DNA from: an uncultured Oscillospiraceae bacterium
GTDB taxonomy: Bacteria > Bacillota > Clostridia > Oscillospirales > Oscillospiraceae
Length of the DNA stretch: 64,000 bases
NCBI GenBank assembly: GCA_934597345.1
Contig: CAKTRJ010000005.1
Location: forward strand, 1 to 64,000
Direction of reading: 5' to 3'
Part shown: positions 17,782-26,585 of the stretch, piece after piece
How the letters are laid out: every line of letters begins with the position of its first letter
Numbering within the stretch: the stretch's first letter is position 1
Made by a program: the position numbers and the translations under genes
Notes under the pieces: generated by a model
What the model saw: only the letters and a program-made list of their open reading frames with translations
Database searches by the model: none
What the model was told of the DNA's origin: nothing

Positions 17782-17788
17782 ATGGATT

Positions 17789-18538
17789 TTACAGAACTTT
17801 GCTGAGGAAATCCTGCAAACGGGGATCCTTCGGATGGTCGAACAGGTCGGCGGGCGCACCCTCCTCCAGGATCTTGCCGTCGGCCATGAACACCACGCGG
17901 TCAGCCACCTCACGGGCAAAGCCCATCTCGTGGGTCACCACCGCCATGGTCATGCCCTCCTTGGCCAGGTCGCGCATCAGATCCAGCACCTCGCCCACCA
18001 TTTCGGGGTCAAGGGCGGAGGTAGGCTCGTCGAACAGCATGACCTCCGGGTCCATGGCCAGCGCCCGGACAATGGCGATACGCTGCTTCTGGCCGCCGGA
18101 GAGCATGTTGGGATACTCGTTTGCCTTGTCGGCCAGACCGATACGCTCCAGCAGGGACCTGGCCTGAGCCTCCGCCTCGGCGGCGGTTTTCTTCTTCAAG
18201 GTGACGGGCGCCATGGTGATGTTCTGCAGCACCGTCTTATGGGGGAACAGGTTGAAGTGCTGGAACACCATGCCCATCTTCTGGCGGTGCAGGTTGATGT
18301 CCACGGACTTGTCCGCCAGATCCACGCCGTCAAAATAGATGGCGCCGGAGGTGGGCTGCTCCAGCAGGTTCAGGCTGCGCAGCAGCGTGGATTTGCCGCT
18401 GCCGGAGGGGCCGATGATGGCCACCACCTCGCCCTTGTTGATCGTCAGGTTGCAGTCATTCAGAGCGTGGACGGTGCCATGATTGTACTCTTTCACCAGA
18501 TGCTGCACGGAAATCAAAACGTTATTGCTTGTCGCCAC
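17789..18538 (-). CDS. Amino-acid ABC importer, ATP-binding subunit
   Basis: 249 residues with Walker [10 protein letters not shown] (43-51), signature LSGGQKQR and Walker [15 protein letters not shown], as in the polar amino acid (PAAT/GlnQ) class. I place the start at a GTG (18538) preceded by AGGAG. It overlaps the permease stop by 17 bases. The longer frame upstream is the permease read in another frame. It energises import with the permease and the binding protein encoded just upstream. Confidence 0.92.
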   Translation of the reverse strand: MATSNNVLISVQHLVKEYNHGTVHALNDCNLTINKGEVVAIIGPSGSGKSTLLRSLNLLEQPTSGAIYFDGVDLADKSVDINLHRQKMGMVFQHFNLFPHKTVLQNITMAPVTLKKKTAAEAEAQARSLLERIGLADKANEYPNMLSGGQKQRIAIVRALAMDPEVMLFDEPTSALDPEMVGEVLDLMRDLAKEGMTMAVVTHEMGFAREVADRVVFMADGKILEEGAPADLFDHPKDPRLQDFLSKVL

Positions 18539-19253
18539 GACGCATTCTCCTTTCGATGGCCTCGATCGCCTTGGAGGCCGGGTAGTTGATGCAGAAATAG
18601 ACCAACGCGGCCAGCACATAGGGGGCCAGCGTGATATACGAGTTACCGGAGACGGTCTGGGCGGTATACATGATCTCCGCCATGCCCAGCACGGAGCAGA
18701 TGGAGGATTCCTTCACCATGGTGACCACCTCGTTGGCCAGTGCGGGCAGCACGTTCTTGATGGCCTGAGGCAGCACCACCAGACGCATGGACTGCCAGCC
18801 GGACAGACCCAGCGAGCGGGCGGCTTCGGTCTGGCCCTTATCCACCGCCAGAATACCGGCACGGAATATCTCAGCCACATAGGCTGAGCTGTTCAGGGCC
18901 AGCGCCACCACGCCGGGGATAAAACGGTTGATGGCGATGAAGCCGAACAGCAGCGTGCGGGGCAGCGTAATGTAGTGGAACAGTCCGAAATAGATAATGG
19001 ACAGCTGCACCAGCATGGGGGTAGAGCGAAAAACCGCGATGTACGCGCCGGCAAACCACTTGACGGGCTTGACCTTGCTGAGACGCATCATGGCCAGCAG
19101 CAGAGCGGGGATCACGGCCAGCAGCACGGAGACCACGGCCAGCAGCAGCGTATACTCAAAGCCTCGGACAAAGGCGGAACCATACTTGGGCAGGAACGAG
19201 AAATTGAAGAAGTTTGTGTTGTCCATGTTCACAAACAGATCATTCCACGACAT
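18522..19253 (-). CDS. Amino-acid ABC importer, permease subunit
   Basis: 243 residues with about five membrane helices of the HisMQ/GlnP type. The EAA loop is [41 protein letters not shown] is the conserved N-terminal permease motif. One permease per operon suggests a homodimeric channel. It follows the binding-protein gene after a 95-base gap that holds a hairpin, and overlaps the ATPase gene. Confidence 0.92.
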   Translation of the reverse strand: MSWNDLFVNMDNTNFFNFSFLPKYGSAFVRGFEYTLLLAVVSVLLAVIPALLLAMMRLSKVKPVKWFAGAYIAVFRSTPMLVQLSIIYFGLFHYITLPRTLLFGFIAINRFIPGVVALALNSSAYVAEIFRAGILAVDKGQTEAARSLGLSGWQSMRLVVLPQAIKNVLPALANEVVTMVKESSICSVLGMAEIMYTAQTVSGNSYITLAPYVLAALVYFCINYPASKAIEAIERRMRRGDKQ

Positions 19254-19301
19254 AGACGAAGCATCCTTTCACATGTTCTGGGGCCTAAAGCGCACGCAAG
19301 C

Positions 19302-19323
19302 GTGCAAAGCCAAGGCTTTGCAC
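19302..19323 (-). promoter_or_regulatory. Intra-operon hairpin after the binding-protein gene
   Basis: GTGCAAAGCC and GGCTTTGCAC separated by two bases, without a T run. Hairpins here often protect the upstream message and so raise binding-protein levels over the permease. That role is inferred. Confidence 0.5.
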
Positions 19324-19348
19324 GTTTGCGGTAAGATCACGGGGATTA

Positions 19349-20251
19349 TCAGCCGACGTAGCTCAGGCCCACGTTGCCGTCCAGCACCAGCAGGTCGATG
19401 GTGCCGTTCTTCAGCTCAGTGACCAGCGTGGGAACCAGAGACTCCAGCACCATGCCGTTGGCAGCCTCGGGGAACATGTCGGCAGCGGCCATAGCCTTGG
19501 TGGTGTTCTTCTGGGCGCCGATGATGACGGAAGCCTGATTGATGTCGTCCACGGTCTTGTACTTATCAGCGTTGGAAGCCTTCACCAGAATGACGGGAGG
19601 CAGATCGGTGTAGTAGGGATCGGAGAAATCGCAGGCCAGCGCACGCTCTTCGGTGTACTCGCAGGCGGCCAGCACCATGTCGAAGTCGCCGTTGCTCAGA
19701 GAAGTGACCAGATTATCGAAGTTCATGGACTCGATCTGCAGCTCCATGCCCATGGACTCGGCGATGTACTTGGCGACCTCCACGTCGATGCCGGCATACT
19801 CGGTCATAGCGGCGTCGGCAAAGAACTCATAGGGAGGATAATCGGGGCTGGTGCCCAGCACCAGAACGGGCTTGTCGCTGGCAGCGGCATCGTCACCGGC
19901 AGGAGCCAGATCAGAGGACACAGCGTCGGGAGTGTAGGTCTCCTGAGAGGCGACCTTGTTCTCGATCTCCTTGATGAGGGCGCCGTCGTTGGCGGTCAGC
20001 TCAGCGATGGCCTTGTTGATGCCATCCAGCAGACCCTTGGGGTCGCCCTTCTGCACCAGAACACGGTAAGGCTCGGTCTCGCCCCAGTCCACCACGTTCT
20101 CCAGAACCACCAGAGACTCGTCGGTGTTGGCGGCGTCGCCGTCATTTGCGTTGTTATCGTCAGCAGCGTTATTACCGCCGCCGCAGGCCACCAGGCTCAG
20201 CGCCATCAGCATGGCCAGCATCAATGCCAGAAACTTTTTCATCTTTTTCAT
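19349..20251 (-). CDS. Circularly permuted amino-acid ABC solute-binding lipoprotein
   Basis: 300 residues. The signal peptide and lipobox (LVAC, Cys23) lead into an Asn/Asp-rich linker. Residues about 45-101 (LVVLENVVDWGETEPYRVLVQKGDPKGLL and on) match the normal C-terminal end of family 3 binding proteins. A linker (102-126) follows. Residues 127-300 match the normal N-terminal and middle parts (LVLGTSPDYPPYEF, GIDVEVAKYIAE, YTEERALACDFSDPYY, GTIDLLVLDGNVGLSYVG), and the protein stops exactly where the moved piece would continue. The normal paralogue at 33012-33836 has the usual order. Two stop codons (TGA TAA) end the frame, and there is no frameshift. Substrate probably a polar or neutral amino acid. 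Confidence 0.85.
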   Translation of the reverse strand: MKKMKKFLALMLAMLMALSLVACGGGNNAADDNNANDGDAANTDESLVVLENVVDWGETEPYRVLVQKGDPKGLLDGINKAIAELTANDGALIKEIENKVASQETYTPDAVSSDLAPAGDDAAASDKPVLVLGTSPDYPPYEFFADAAMTEYAGIDVEVAKYIAESMGMELQIESMNFDNLVTSLSNGDFDMVLAACEYTEERALACDFSDPYYTDLPPVILVKASNADKYKTVDDINQASVIIGAQKNTTKAMAAADMFPEAANGMVLESLVPTLVTELKNGTIDLLVLDGNVGLSYVG

Positions 20252-20322
20252 TTCCTTTCAAAATTCTTTGTTGGCTCCGCTCCGGCCTTCCAATACCGAA
20301 GTCGGAGGAACGTTACGTTGTG

Positions 20323-20374
20323 GTCAGCTCCTGCTGACAGTGGATACTATACACCCGCCATGCATATAAGTCAA
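20323..20374 (-). promoter_or_regulatory. Promoter and inverted repeat for the permuted ABC operon
   Basis: On the minus strand TTGACT, a 17-base spacer and TATAGT (20346-20374). Just downstream, a perfect 6-base-arm inverted repeat GTCAGC/GCTGAC (20323-20338) lies near the expected transcript start. The repeat could be an operator or a 5' stem-loop of the message. Confidence 0.7.
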
Positions 20375-20551
20375 CTGTTTTTTGAATATTTTTTCACTAT
20401 CATTATCGTTTTTGTTGATTTTGTCTTATTTTCTTTTGCATTACCTACTGTTTCGCAGCGAATTCACCGTATCCCTGCTTGCATAAATGAATATTTATGC
20501 GTATATTCAGCAACTTATTGCTGCCATCGAAAAAAATACACGGCAAGGGGA

Positions 20552-20581
20552 TTGCATTTTTTGCAGCGTTTGTGGTAATAT
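20552..20581 (+). promoter_or_regulatory. Possible promoter for the AraC regulator
   Basis: TTGCAT, 18 bases, TAATAT, about 28 bases before the start codon. It is a weak match, but the surrounding gap (20252-20609) is AT-rich and holds no gene. Confidence 0.4.
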
Positions 20582-20609
20582 AGCGCAAAAAAATGAAGGA
20601 GGTGCTGTG

Positions 20610-21431
20610 ATGGAGCCTTTGAATTATGAGAAGCGCGGATATTTAAACGAGCCGTTCCGCCTGTTTCATCTGGCTGACGACAAACATGAGAAGATCCCCT
20701 ATCACTATCACAGCTTCCACAAGATCATCATTCTGCTGGCCGGCCGGGCAGGCTACGCCATCGAGGGTGAGCGCTATGCCCTTCAGCCCGGTGATTATGT
20801 ATTGGTGGGCCGCGGCAGCATCCACAAGCCCATTGTGGAGCAGAACGACTTTTACGAGCGGGCCATCCTCTATATCTCGCCGGAGTACCTGCAGCAGCTG
20901 TCCACACCAGACTGTGATCTGGAGCGCTGCTTCCGGCAGGCGCAGGAGGAATTCCGCTACGTTTACCACGCCGGGGCCGACCGGATACGGGAGCTGTTTT
21001 CCCTGCTGGAGCAGGTGCAGCAGGAGGGAACCTTCGGCGCGGCGCTGCTGCGGCAGGCGCTGTTCACCCAGCTGATGGTGGAGGTGAACCGTCTCTCCCT
21101 GACGGGCGGCACCGTCAGCGCCGCGGACGGCGACAGCAAGATCATCTCCATTCTGCAATATCTGAACGCCCACCTGACCGAGCCACTGACCATCGACGAG
21201 CTGGCCGCCCGGTTCTATATCAGCAAATATCACATGATGCGGCGCTTCCGGGACGAGACCGGCTATACCATTCATAATTATATCACCGAAAAACGCCTGC
21301 TGCTGGCCCAGCAGCTGCTGGAGCAGGGCCTGCCGCTGGGCGAAACGGCGCTGCGCTGCGGCTATCAGGAGTACTCCACCTTCTCCCGGGCCTATAAGAA
21401 GCAGTTCGGTCATTCCCCTTCGTTAGCGTAG
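20610..21431 (+). CDS. AraC-family regulator with N-terminal cupin
   Basis: 273 residues. The cupin ligand-sensing domain (about 20-100, with HYHSFHKIIILLAGRAGYAIEG and LQPGDYVLVGRG) precedes a double helix-turn-helix of the AraC/XylS type (about 175-270, ending YSTFSRAYKKQFGHSPS). The ATG at 20610 follows GAAGGAGGTGCTGTG. It lies between the divergent permuted ABC importer and the DAACS symporter, so it is the likely regulator of one or both. Confidence 0.9.
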   Translation: MEPLNYEKRGYLNEPFRLFHLADDKHEKIPYHYHSFHKIIILLAGRAGYAIEGERYALQPGDYVLVGRGSIHKPIVEQNDFYERAILYISPEYLQQLSTPDCDLERCFRQAQEEFRYVYHAGADRIRELFSLLEQVQQEGTFGAALLRQALFTQLMVEVNRLSLTGGTVSAADGDSKIISILQYLNAHLTEPLTIDELAARFYISKYHMMRRFRDETGYTIHNYITEKRLLLAQQLLEQGLPLGETALRCGYQEYSTFSRAYKKQFGHSPSLA

Positions 21432-21464
21432 CACTATTTGCAAGTAACATAGCAATATTGCCAG

Positions 21465-21493
21465 TTTACTTTTTAAATAATGCTCATTATAAT
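21465..21493 (+). promoter_or_regulatory. Promoter for the DAACS symporter
   Basis: TTTACT, 17 bases, TATAAT. Just upstream lies a 10-base palindrome GCAATATTGC at 21452-21461, a possible regulator site. The half-site AGCAATAT recurs at 24713-24720 near the CoA-disulfide reductase gene. Confidence 0.7.
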
Positions 21494-21540
21494 AGAGTGG
21501 TAAACTCAAATCGCAAAACTGTTAGGAGGAGTAAAAACTA

Positions 21541-22797
21541 ATGGAAAAGAAAGCAGTCGTCAGGAATTATATTTTCCTTGGCATCATGCTGGGCGCGATG
21601 GTCATCGGCGCTATCGTGGGCTGGCTGGCTCCCAGCGTAGCCACCGTGCTGAAGCCCTTCGGCACCGTGTTCATCAACATGATGTTCTGCGTGGTAGTGC
21701 CTCTGGTGTTCGTGTCCATCGCGGGCTCCATCGCCAATATGAAGAGCATGAAGCGTGCCGGTAAGATCATGGGCACCACCGTGGCCACCTTCGTCATCAC
21801 CGGCGCTATCGCCGCCGTCATCATGTTCGTACTGATGAAGATCTTCCCCCCGGTACTGGTTCCCTGGACCGACATCCCCTCTGAGGAAATGGGCGAGTAC
21901 GCCTCCATTTCCGACATGATCGTCAACTTCTTCACCGCCAGCGACTTCGTTGGTCTGCTGACCCGCCGGGCCATGCTGCCCCTGATCGTGTTCTCCGTGC
22001 TGTTCGGCTTCGCTACCAACATGGCCGGCGGCCCCGAGACGCTGGTGGCCAAGTGGCTCAACAGCATGACCGAGGTCATGATGAAGTTCATCAAGATCAT
22101 CACTTACTATGCCCCCGTGGCCTTCTTCGCCATCTTCGCCGGTCTGGTTGCCGACTACGGTCCCCAGATCGCCGGTTCCTACGGCCGCGCCATGGCGGTG
22201 TACTATCCTCTGTGCTTCATCTACATCTTCACCGCGTTCCCCCTGTTCGCATGGTTCGGCGGCGGCAAGCATGGTATCAAGACCATGTTCAAGCACATCG
22301 CCAAGCCCGCCATCGTCTCTCTGGGCACCTGCTCCAGCGTGGCCACCATCCCCACCAACATGGAAGAGGCTGAGGCCACCGGCATCAACAAGGACGTGGC
22401 CGAGATGGTCATTCCTCTGGGCGCTACCATGCACATGGACGGCTCCTGCTTCTCCTGCGTGCTGAAGATCGCCTTCGTGTGGGGCGTGTTCGGTCAGGAT
22501 ATGGGCTGGGGCTCTCTGATCCCCATTGTTCTGGTGGCCGTGCTGTCCTCCGTCGGTATGTCCGGCGTCCCCGGCGGCGGCTACATCGGTGAGTACATCA
22601 TCTGCTCCATCTTCTTCCCCAACCAGATGGAGCTGGCCTTCCCCATCCTGGTGGCCATCGGCAACCTGGTGGATCCTCCCGCGACCATGATCAACGCCGC
22701 AGGCGACTATGTGGTCTCCTTCATCGTCTCCCGTTATGTGGACGGCAAGGATTGGCTCCAGAAGCATCTGGCTAAAAAGAACACCGAAAACGTGTGA
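21541..22797 (+). CDS. Dicarboxylate/amino acid:cation symporter (DAACS) family transporter
   Basis: 418 residues with the excitatory amino acid transporter fold. The HP1 serine-rich tip reads GTCSSVATIP, the TM7 motif is MHMDGS, and HP2 has GMSGVPGGG. In TM8 the stretch VDPPATMINAAGD aligns with GltPh DMGRTMVNVTGD, so the side-chain-binding arginine (Arg397 in GltPh) is alanine. Aspartate and glutamate are therefore unlikely. A neutral amino acid such as cysteine, serine or an analogue fits better. RBS TTAGGAGGAG. The downstream terminator makes it a single-gene unit. Confidence 0.88.
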   Translation: MEKKAVVRNYIFLGIMLGAMVIGAIVGWLAPSVATVLKPFGTVFINMMFCVVVPLVFVSIAGSIANMKSMKRAGKIMGTTVATFVITGAIAAVIMFVLMKIFPPVLVPWTDIPSEEMGEYASISDMIVNFFTASDFVGLLTRRAMLPLIVFSVLFGFATNMAGGPETLVAKWLNSMTEVMMKFIKIITYYAPVAFFAIFAGLVADYGPQIAGSYGRAMAVYYPLCFIYIFTAFPLFAWFGGGKHGIKTMFKHIAKPAIVSLGTCSSVATIPTNMEEAEATGINKDVAEMVIPLGATMHMDGSCFSCVLKIAFVWGVFGQDMGWGSLIPIVLVAVLSSVGMSGVPGGGYIGEYIICSIFFPNQMELAFPILVAIGNLVDPPATMINAAGDYVVSFIVSRYVDGKDWLQKHLAKKNTENV

Positions 22798-22818
22798 TTT
22801 TCTCCCTTACTGCATACA

Positions 22819-22859
22819 AGAAGGGCGGCGCTCTCAAATGAGAGCGCCGTCCTTCTTTA
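22819..22859. terminator. Bidirectional terminator
   Basis: AAGGGCGGCGCTCTC and GAGAGCGCCGTCCTT with loop AAAT, between the convergent symporter and C-S lyase genes. Confidence 0.88.
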
Positions 22860-22891
22860 TCTGTTTTTCCTTGCTCCTCAAACAAGCCAAC

Positions 22892-24061
22892 TTACTTCTG
22901 GCCCAGGAATTCCCTGACGCCGCGCGTCAGACGCGCCATGCCGTCCTCCACCGTACTTCTGGGGCAGGCCAGCGCGATACGCAGGAAGCCGTTGCCGCCG
23001 GCGCCATAGCCCGCACCGTTCACCAGGATCAGCCCGGTATTCTTCCGCAGGAAGCTTGCCAGCTCCGTGGAATCCTCGCACACACCGCGGCAATCCATCC
23101 ACAGCAGATAGGTGGCCTCAGACGGCACCACCTTGATCTCCTTGATGTTCTCCGCGATATATTGGCGCACATACTGCTTGTTCTCAAACACATAGGCCCG
23201 CATGGCGTCCAGCCAGGCGCCGCCCTGCTTGAAAGCCGCCGACGGCGCCAGCGCGCCCAGAATACTGGCCTCGCCCACCTCGTCGGTATTGAGGGCGCGC
23301 CACACTCTGTGCCGCAGCGTCTTATTGGGCACGATCACCGCGGAGGACTGGATGCCCGCCAGGTTGAAGGCCTTGGTGGGGGCCACGCAGGTGATGCTGA
23401 TCTGCGCCGCCTCCGGCGAAACGCTGGCATAGGGGATATACTCCTTGCCGGGATCGGTCAGGTCGCAGTGGATCTCGTCGGACAGCACCAGCACGCTGTG
23501 CTTGACGCACAGCTCCGTGATGCGCAGCAGCGTCTCACGGTCCCAGATCTTGCCCACGGGGTTATGGGGATTGCACAGGATCATCAGCGATGTCTGGGGA
23601 TCGGCCAGCGCCGCCTCCAGCGCCTCAAAGTCAATGTCATAGACCGGCTCGCGGTAACGCAGCGGGCACTCCAGCACATAGCGGCCGTTGTTGACGATGG
23701 AGTTGAAGAAAATGTTATAGGACGGCGTCAGCACCACCACCTTCTCCGCCGGTGTGGTCAGCTTTCTGACAACACTGGAAATGGTGGGGATCACGCCGGA
23801 GCTGTATACCAGCCACGCGGGATCCACATCGAAGTGATGGCGGCTGCCCCACCAGCTCACATAGGCGTCGGCCCAGTCGTCCGGCAGGTCGGCATAACCA
23901 AAAACACCATGAGCCACACGGTCGGCAAACACCTTCTTGATCTCGGGCGCAGTCTCAAAATCCATATCAGCCATGGACATGGGCAGTTCGTTCTCCCCGA
24001 CGCGCCACTTGGTACACTCGGAATTTCTTCTGTCCTTCAACTGGTCAAAGTTATAGCTCAT
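22892..24061 (-). CDS. PatB/MalY-type PLP C-S beta-lyase (aminotransferase fold)
   Basis: 389 residues, fold type I PLP enzyme. The N-terminal SMADMDFETAPEI is typical of the MalY/PatB family. CNPHNPVGKIW and LSDEIHCDL hold the cofactor Asn and Asp, and APTKAFNLAG contains the Schiff-base Lys. Family members cleave the C-S bond of cystathionine, cysteine or cysteine S-conjugates to pyruvate, ammonia and a thiol. RBS AAAAGGAGAGAACG. It is co-transcribed with the C-GCAxxG-C-C gene 13 bases upstream. The neighbouring symporter and rhodanese support a sulfur amino acid substrate. Confidence 0.88.
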   Translation of the reverse strand: MSYNFDQLKDRRNSECTKWRVGENELPMSMADMDFETAPEIKKVFADRVAHGVFGYADLPDDWADAYVSWWGSRHHFDVDPAWLVYSSGVIPTISSVVRKLTTPAEKVVVLTPSYNIFFNSIVNNGRYVLECPLRYREPVYDIDFEALEAALADPQTSLMILCNPHNPVGKIWDRETLLRITELCVKHSVLVLSDEIHCDLTDPGKEYIPYASVSPEAAQISITCVAPTKAFNLAGIQSSAVIVPNKTLRHRVWRALNTDEVGEASILGALAPSAAFKQGGAWLDAMRAYVFENKQYVRQYIAENIKEIKVVPSEATYLLWMDCRGVCEDSTELASFLRKNTGLILVNGAGYGAGGNGFLRIALACPRSTVEDGMARLTRGVREFLGQK

Positions 24062-24074
24062 CGTTCTCTCCTTT

Positions 24075-24617
24075 TCAAGCTTTCTCTTCCGGATATTTCA
24101 GCTGGCCGCCCACGATCATGCGGGCCACGATCTCATTGCAGAACGCCACGGCGGTGGCGCAGTGGAAGGTACCGTTGTGGGCGGTGTACTGGGCATCGCC
24201 CTCCGGCGTTTTCCAGTCATACGGCGCGCCCATATTGTGGGTCAGCACCTCATGACAGAGGATCCCGCCATAGCGCTCCTTGAATTGGTCCACCACCGTG
24301 CGGATCAGCGCCTGACAGGCGCTGTAATCGCCGCCCAGGTCATTGATGGGGCGGCCATAAAACATACTGATGGCCCATGCCGCCGCGTTCAGTGCGCCGC
24401 AGGTCCCCATCAGGGACAAGCCGCAGCCGCCGGCAATACCAAAACAGCCCCGCAGCATATCTTCGGTAATACCCATATCGGGGAATGCGTGATACAGTCC
24501 GTTCAGGCCGCTCTGAATGCAGTTGCCGTAGTCCGTCTCCGTCTGGAAGCCCACGTCCATTGCCTTTTTTACCAACGCTTCCTTCTCCTCGTGCGAAAGC
24601 TTTGTATAGTCTTTCAT
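24075..24617 (-). CDS. C-GCAxxG-C-C family redox-type protein
   Basis: 180 residues of the C_GCAxxG_C_C family: a first cysteine in NCIQS, then CFGIAGGCGLSLMGTCGALNAA with the clustered Cys and Gly, and further cysteines (SACQAL, ILCHEV and FHCATA). Members are often found beside oxidoreductases and are thought to bind a metal or Fe-S centre, although none is well understood. I start at the ATG at 24617, after AGGGAGGACAAT. It shares a transcript with the C-S lyase. Confidence 0.8.
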   Translation of the reverse strand: MKDYTKLSHEEKEALVKKAMDVGFQTETDYGNCIQSGLNGLYHAFPDMGITEDMLRGCFGIAGGCGLSLMGTCGALNAAAWAISMFYGRPINDLGGDYSACQALIRTVVDQFKERYGGILCHEVLTHNMGAPYDWKTPEGDAQYTAHNGTFHCATAVAFCNEIVARMIVGGQLKYPEEKA

Positions 24618-24700
24618 ATTGTCCTCCCTATGTGATATCGGTAACCGAAAGGTCAATCTCATCTGCAATTGTAACGACGGCCGCAAAAAAACACAAGTAA

Positions 24701-24768
24701 ATGCTATGCAATAGCAATATAATAAGCAAGTTGTTAAATTGCAATCCCTACGGCAATGATGATACTAT
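24701..24768. promoter_or_regulatory. Divergent promoter region between redox protein and CoA-disulfide reductase
   Basis: Plus strand: TTGCAA (24739-24744), 18 bases, TACTAT (24763-24768). Minus strand: TTGCTT (24724-24729), 17 bases, TAGCAT (24701-24706). The region is AT-rich and carries several TTGC/GCAA elements that resemble the palindrome upstream of the symporter. Confidence 0.5.
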
Positions 24769-24797
24769 GGGGGTACCAAACAAAAAGAGAGGTGCTC

Positions 24798-26504
24798 ATG
24801 CATATGAAACTGGTCGTAGTCGGCGGCGTCGCCGGTGGTGCTTCCGCCGCGGCGCGCGTGCGTAGATTGGACGAAAAGGCCGAGATCAAGCTGTTTGAAA
24901 GAGGACATGACGTCTCTTTTTCCAACTGCTCTCTCCCCTATTATCTGGGCGGTACCGTAGGCTCCTCTGAGGACCTGATCATGATGACCCCGGAGGCCTT
25001 TCGGGCAAAGCATAACATTGATGTGTCCGTCAACAGTGAGGTCGTCGCCATTGACCGGGCCGCAAAAAACGTGACCGTAAAGAACACGCTGACCGGCGAG
25101 ACCTTTACCGAGTCCTATGACAAGCTGGTGCTGGCACCCGGCGCCTCCCCCATCATGCCCAAAAGCATCCGCGGCATCGACCGGGACAACGTATTCTCCG
25201 TGCGGAACGTCAGCGACGTGGTGCGGATCAAGGCCTGCCTGGACCGCGACGGCGTCAGGGACGTGGTGGTGGTCGGCGGCGGCTTCATCGGCATCGAGAC
25301 CGCGGAGAACCTGCGCCTTGCCGGCAAAAATGTGGCCGTGGTGGAGGGCATGGGCCAGATCCTGGCCCCCTTTGACTACGACATGGTGCAGACTTTGCAG
25401 AAGGAGCTTTTCGACCACGATATCCGCCTGTGCGTGGGCAGTACGCTGACCGCCATCGAGGACGGCCGCATCACCGCCACAAAGGACGGGAAGGAATTTA
25501 CCCTGCCTGCCGACGCGGTGATCATGGCCATCGGCGTAGCGCCGGAGACCGGCCTCGCCAGAGACGCGGGACTGGAGATCGGCCAGACCCGCGGCATCAA
25601 GGTGAACGAGTGGATGCAGACCTCCGATCCCGATATTTACGCCGTGGGCGACGCGGTGGAGACCTTCAATGCCCAGACAGGGCTGCCCGGCCGTCTGGCG
25701 CTGGCAGGCCCCGCCCAAAAGCAGGCCCGCATCGCCGCCAACCATATGTACGGTATGGGCTCTCCCTACCGCGGCTTCATCGGCTCCTCCTGTATCCGGG
25801 TCTTTGGCCTGAACGCCGCCTCCACCGGTCTGAACGAGCGCTCTGCCGCTGCCGCCGGGATCGCCTATGATTCCGTTACCGTGTTCCCCTCTGACCGGGT
25901 GGGCCTGATGCCCGGCGCCAATTACATGTGCTTCAAGCTGCTGTTCGAGGTCCCCTCCGGCAAGCTGCTGGGCGCTCAGGCCATCGGCACCGGCGACGTG
26001 ACCAAGCGTGTGGACGCCGTGGCGGCACTGATCTCCTCCAAGGCTGATCTGGAGGATCTGTTCTCCTTCGAGCATTGCTACGCCCCGTTGTTCTCCACCG
26101 CCAAGGACGTCGTTCACATGGCGGCGCTGGTGGCCGGGAATGTGCTGAACGGCCAGCTGAAGCAGGTCCATGTGGCGCAGGTCCGGGATCTGGTGGAAAG
26201 CGGCGCCTATATCATCGACGTCCGCGAGGAGGACGAGTTTGCCCAGTCCCATATCAAGGGCGCTCACAACATCCCCACCTCCGTGCTGCGCCAGCACCTG
26301 TCCGAGATACCCCGCGATGTGCCCGTATACCTGCACTGCCGCAGCAGCCAGCGCTCCTATTACGCTTACCGCTGCCTGGTGGGCAACGGCTTTGACAACG
26401 TGGTCAACATCAGCGGCTCCTTCCTGGGGATCTCGCTGTACGAATACTTCAACGACAAGACCACCGGCCGCGAGCCCATCGTGACCGACTATAACTTCGA
26501 CTGA
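24798..26504 (+). CDS. CoA-disulfide reductase with C-terminal rhodanese domain
   Basis: 568 residues. FAD-binding GGVAGGASAAARVRR is at the N-terminus. The single redox cysteine of the CoADR class is in SFSNCSLPYYLGG (about residue 44), the NAD(P)H-binding VVVGGGFIGIE is mid-protein, and a rhodanese domain with active loop HCRSSQRS (Cys about 514) ends the chain. CoADR-RHD enzymes reduce CoA disulfide, CoA persulfide or polysulfide. The start could be the ATG at 24798 or the one at 24804. RBS AGAGAGG. It is divergent from the C-S lyase transcript, consistent with handling sulfane sulfur released there. Confidence 0.9.
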   Translation: MHMKLVVVGGVAGGASAAARVRRLDEKAEIKLFERGHDVSFSNCSLPYYLGGTVGSSEDLIMMTPEAFRAKHNIDVSVNSEVVAIDRAAKNVTVKNTLTGETFTESYDKLVLAPGASPIMPKSIRGIDRDNVFSVRNVSDVVRIKACLDRDGVRDVVVVGGGFIGIETAENLRLAGKNVAVVEGMGQILAPFDYDMVQTLQKELFDHDIRLCVGSTLTAIEDGRITATKDGKEFTLPADAVIMAIGVAPETGLARDAGLEIGQTRGIKVNEWMQTSDPDIYAVGDAVETFNAQTGLPGRLALAGPAQKQARIAANHMYGMGSPYRGFIGSSCIRVFGLNAASTGLNERSAAAAGIAYDSVTVFPSDRVGLMPGANYMCFKLLFEVPSGKLLGAQAIGTGDVTKRVDAVAALISSKADLEDLFSFEHCYAPLFSTAKDVVHMAALVAGNVLNGQLKQVHVAQVRDLVESGAYIIDVREEDEFAQSHIKGAHNIPTSVLRQHLSEIPRDVPVYLHCRSSQRSYYAYRCLVGNGFDNVVNISGSFLGISLYEYFNDKTTGREPIVTDYNFD

Positions 26505-26521
26505 TCCTTCCTCTCTATAAG

Positions 26522-26558
26522 GAAAACAGCCCGGTGCGCTGCGCACCGGGCTGTTTTC
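26522..26558. terminator. Bidirectional terminator
   Basis: GAAAACAGCCCGGTGCG and CGCACCGGGCTGTTTTC with a 3-base loop. Confidence 0.88.
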
Positions 26559-26585
26559 CCTGTTTCCGGCCTTTTCAGGCCGCGT

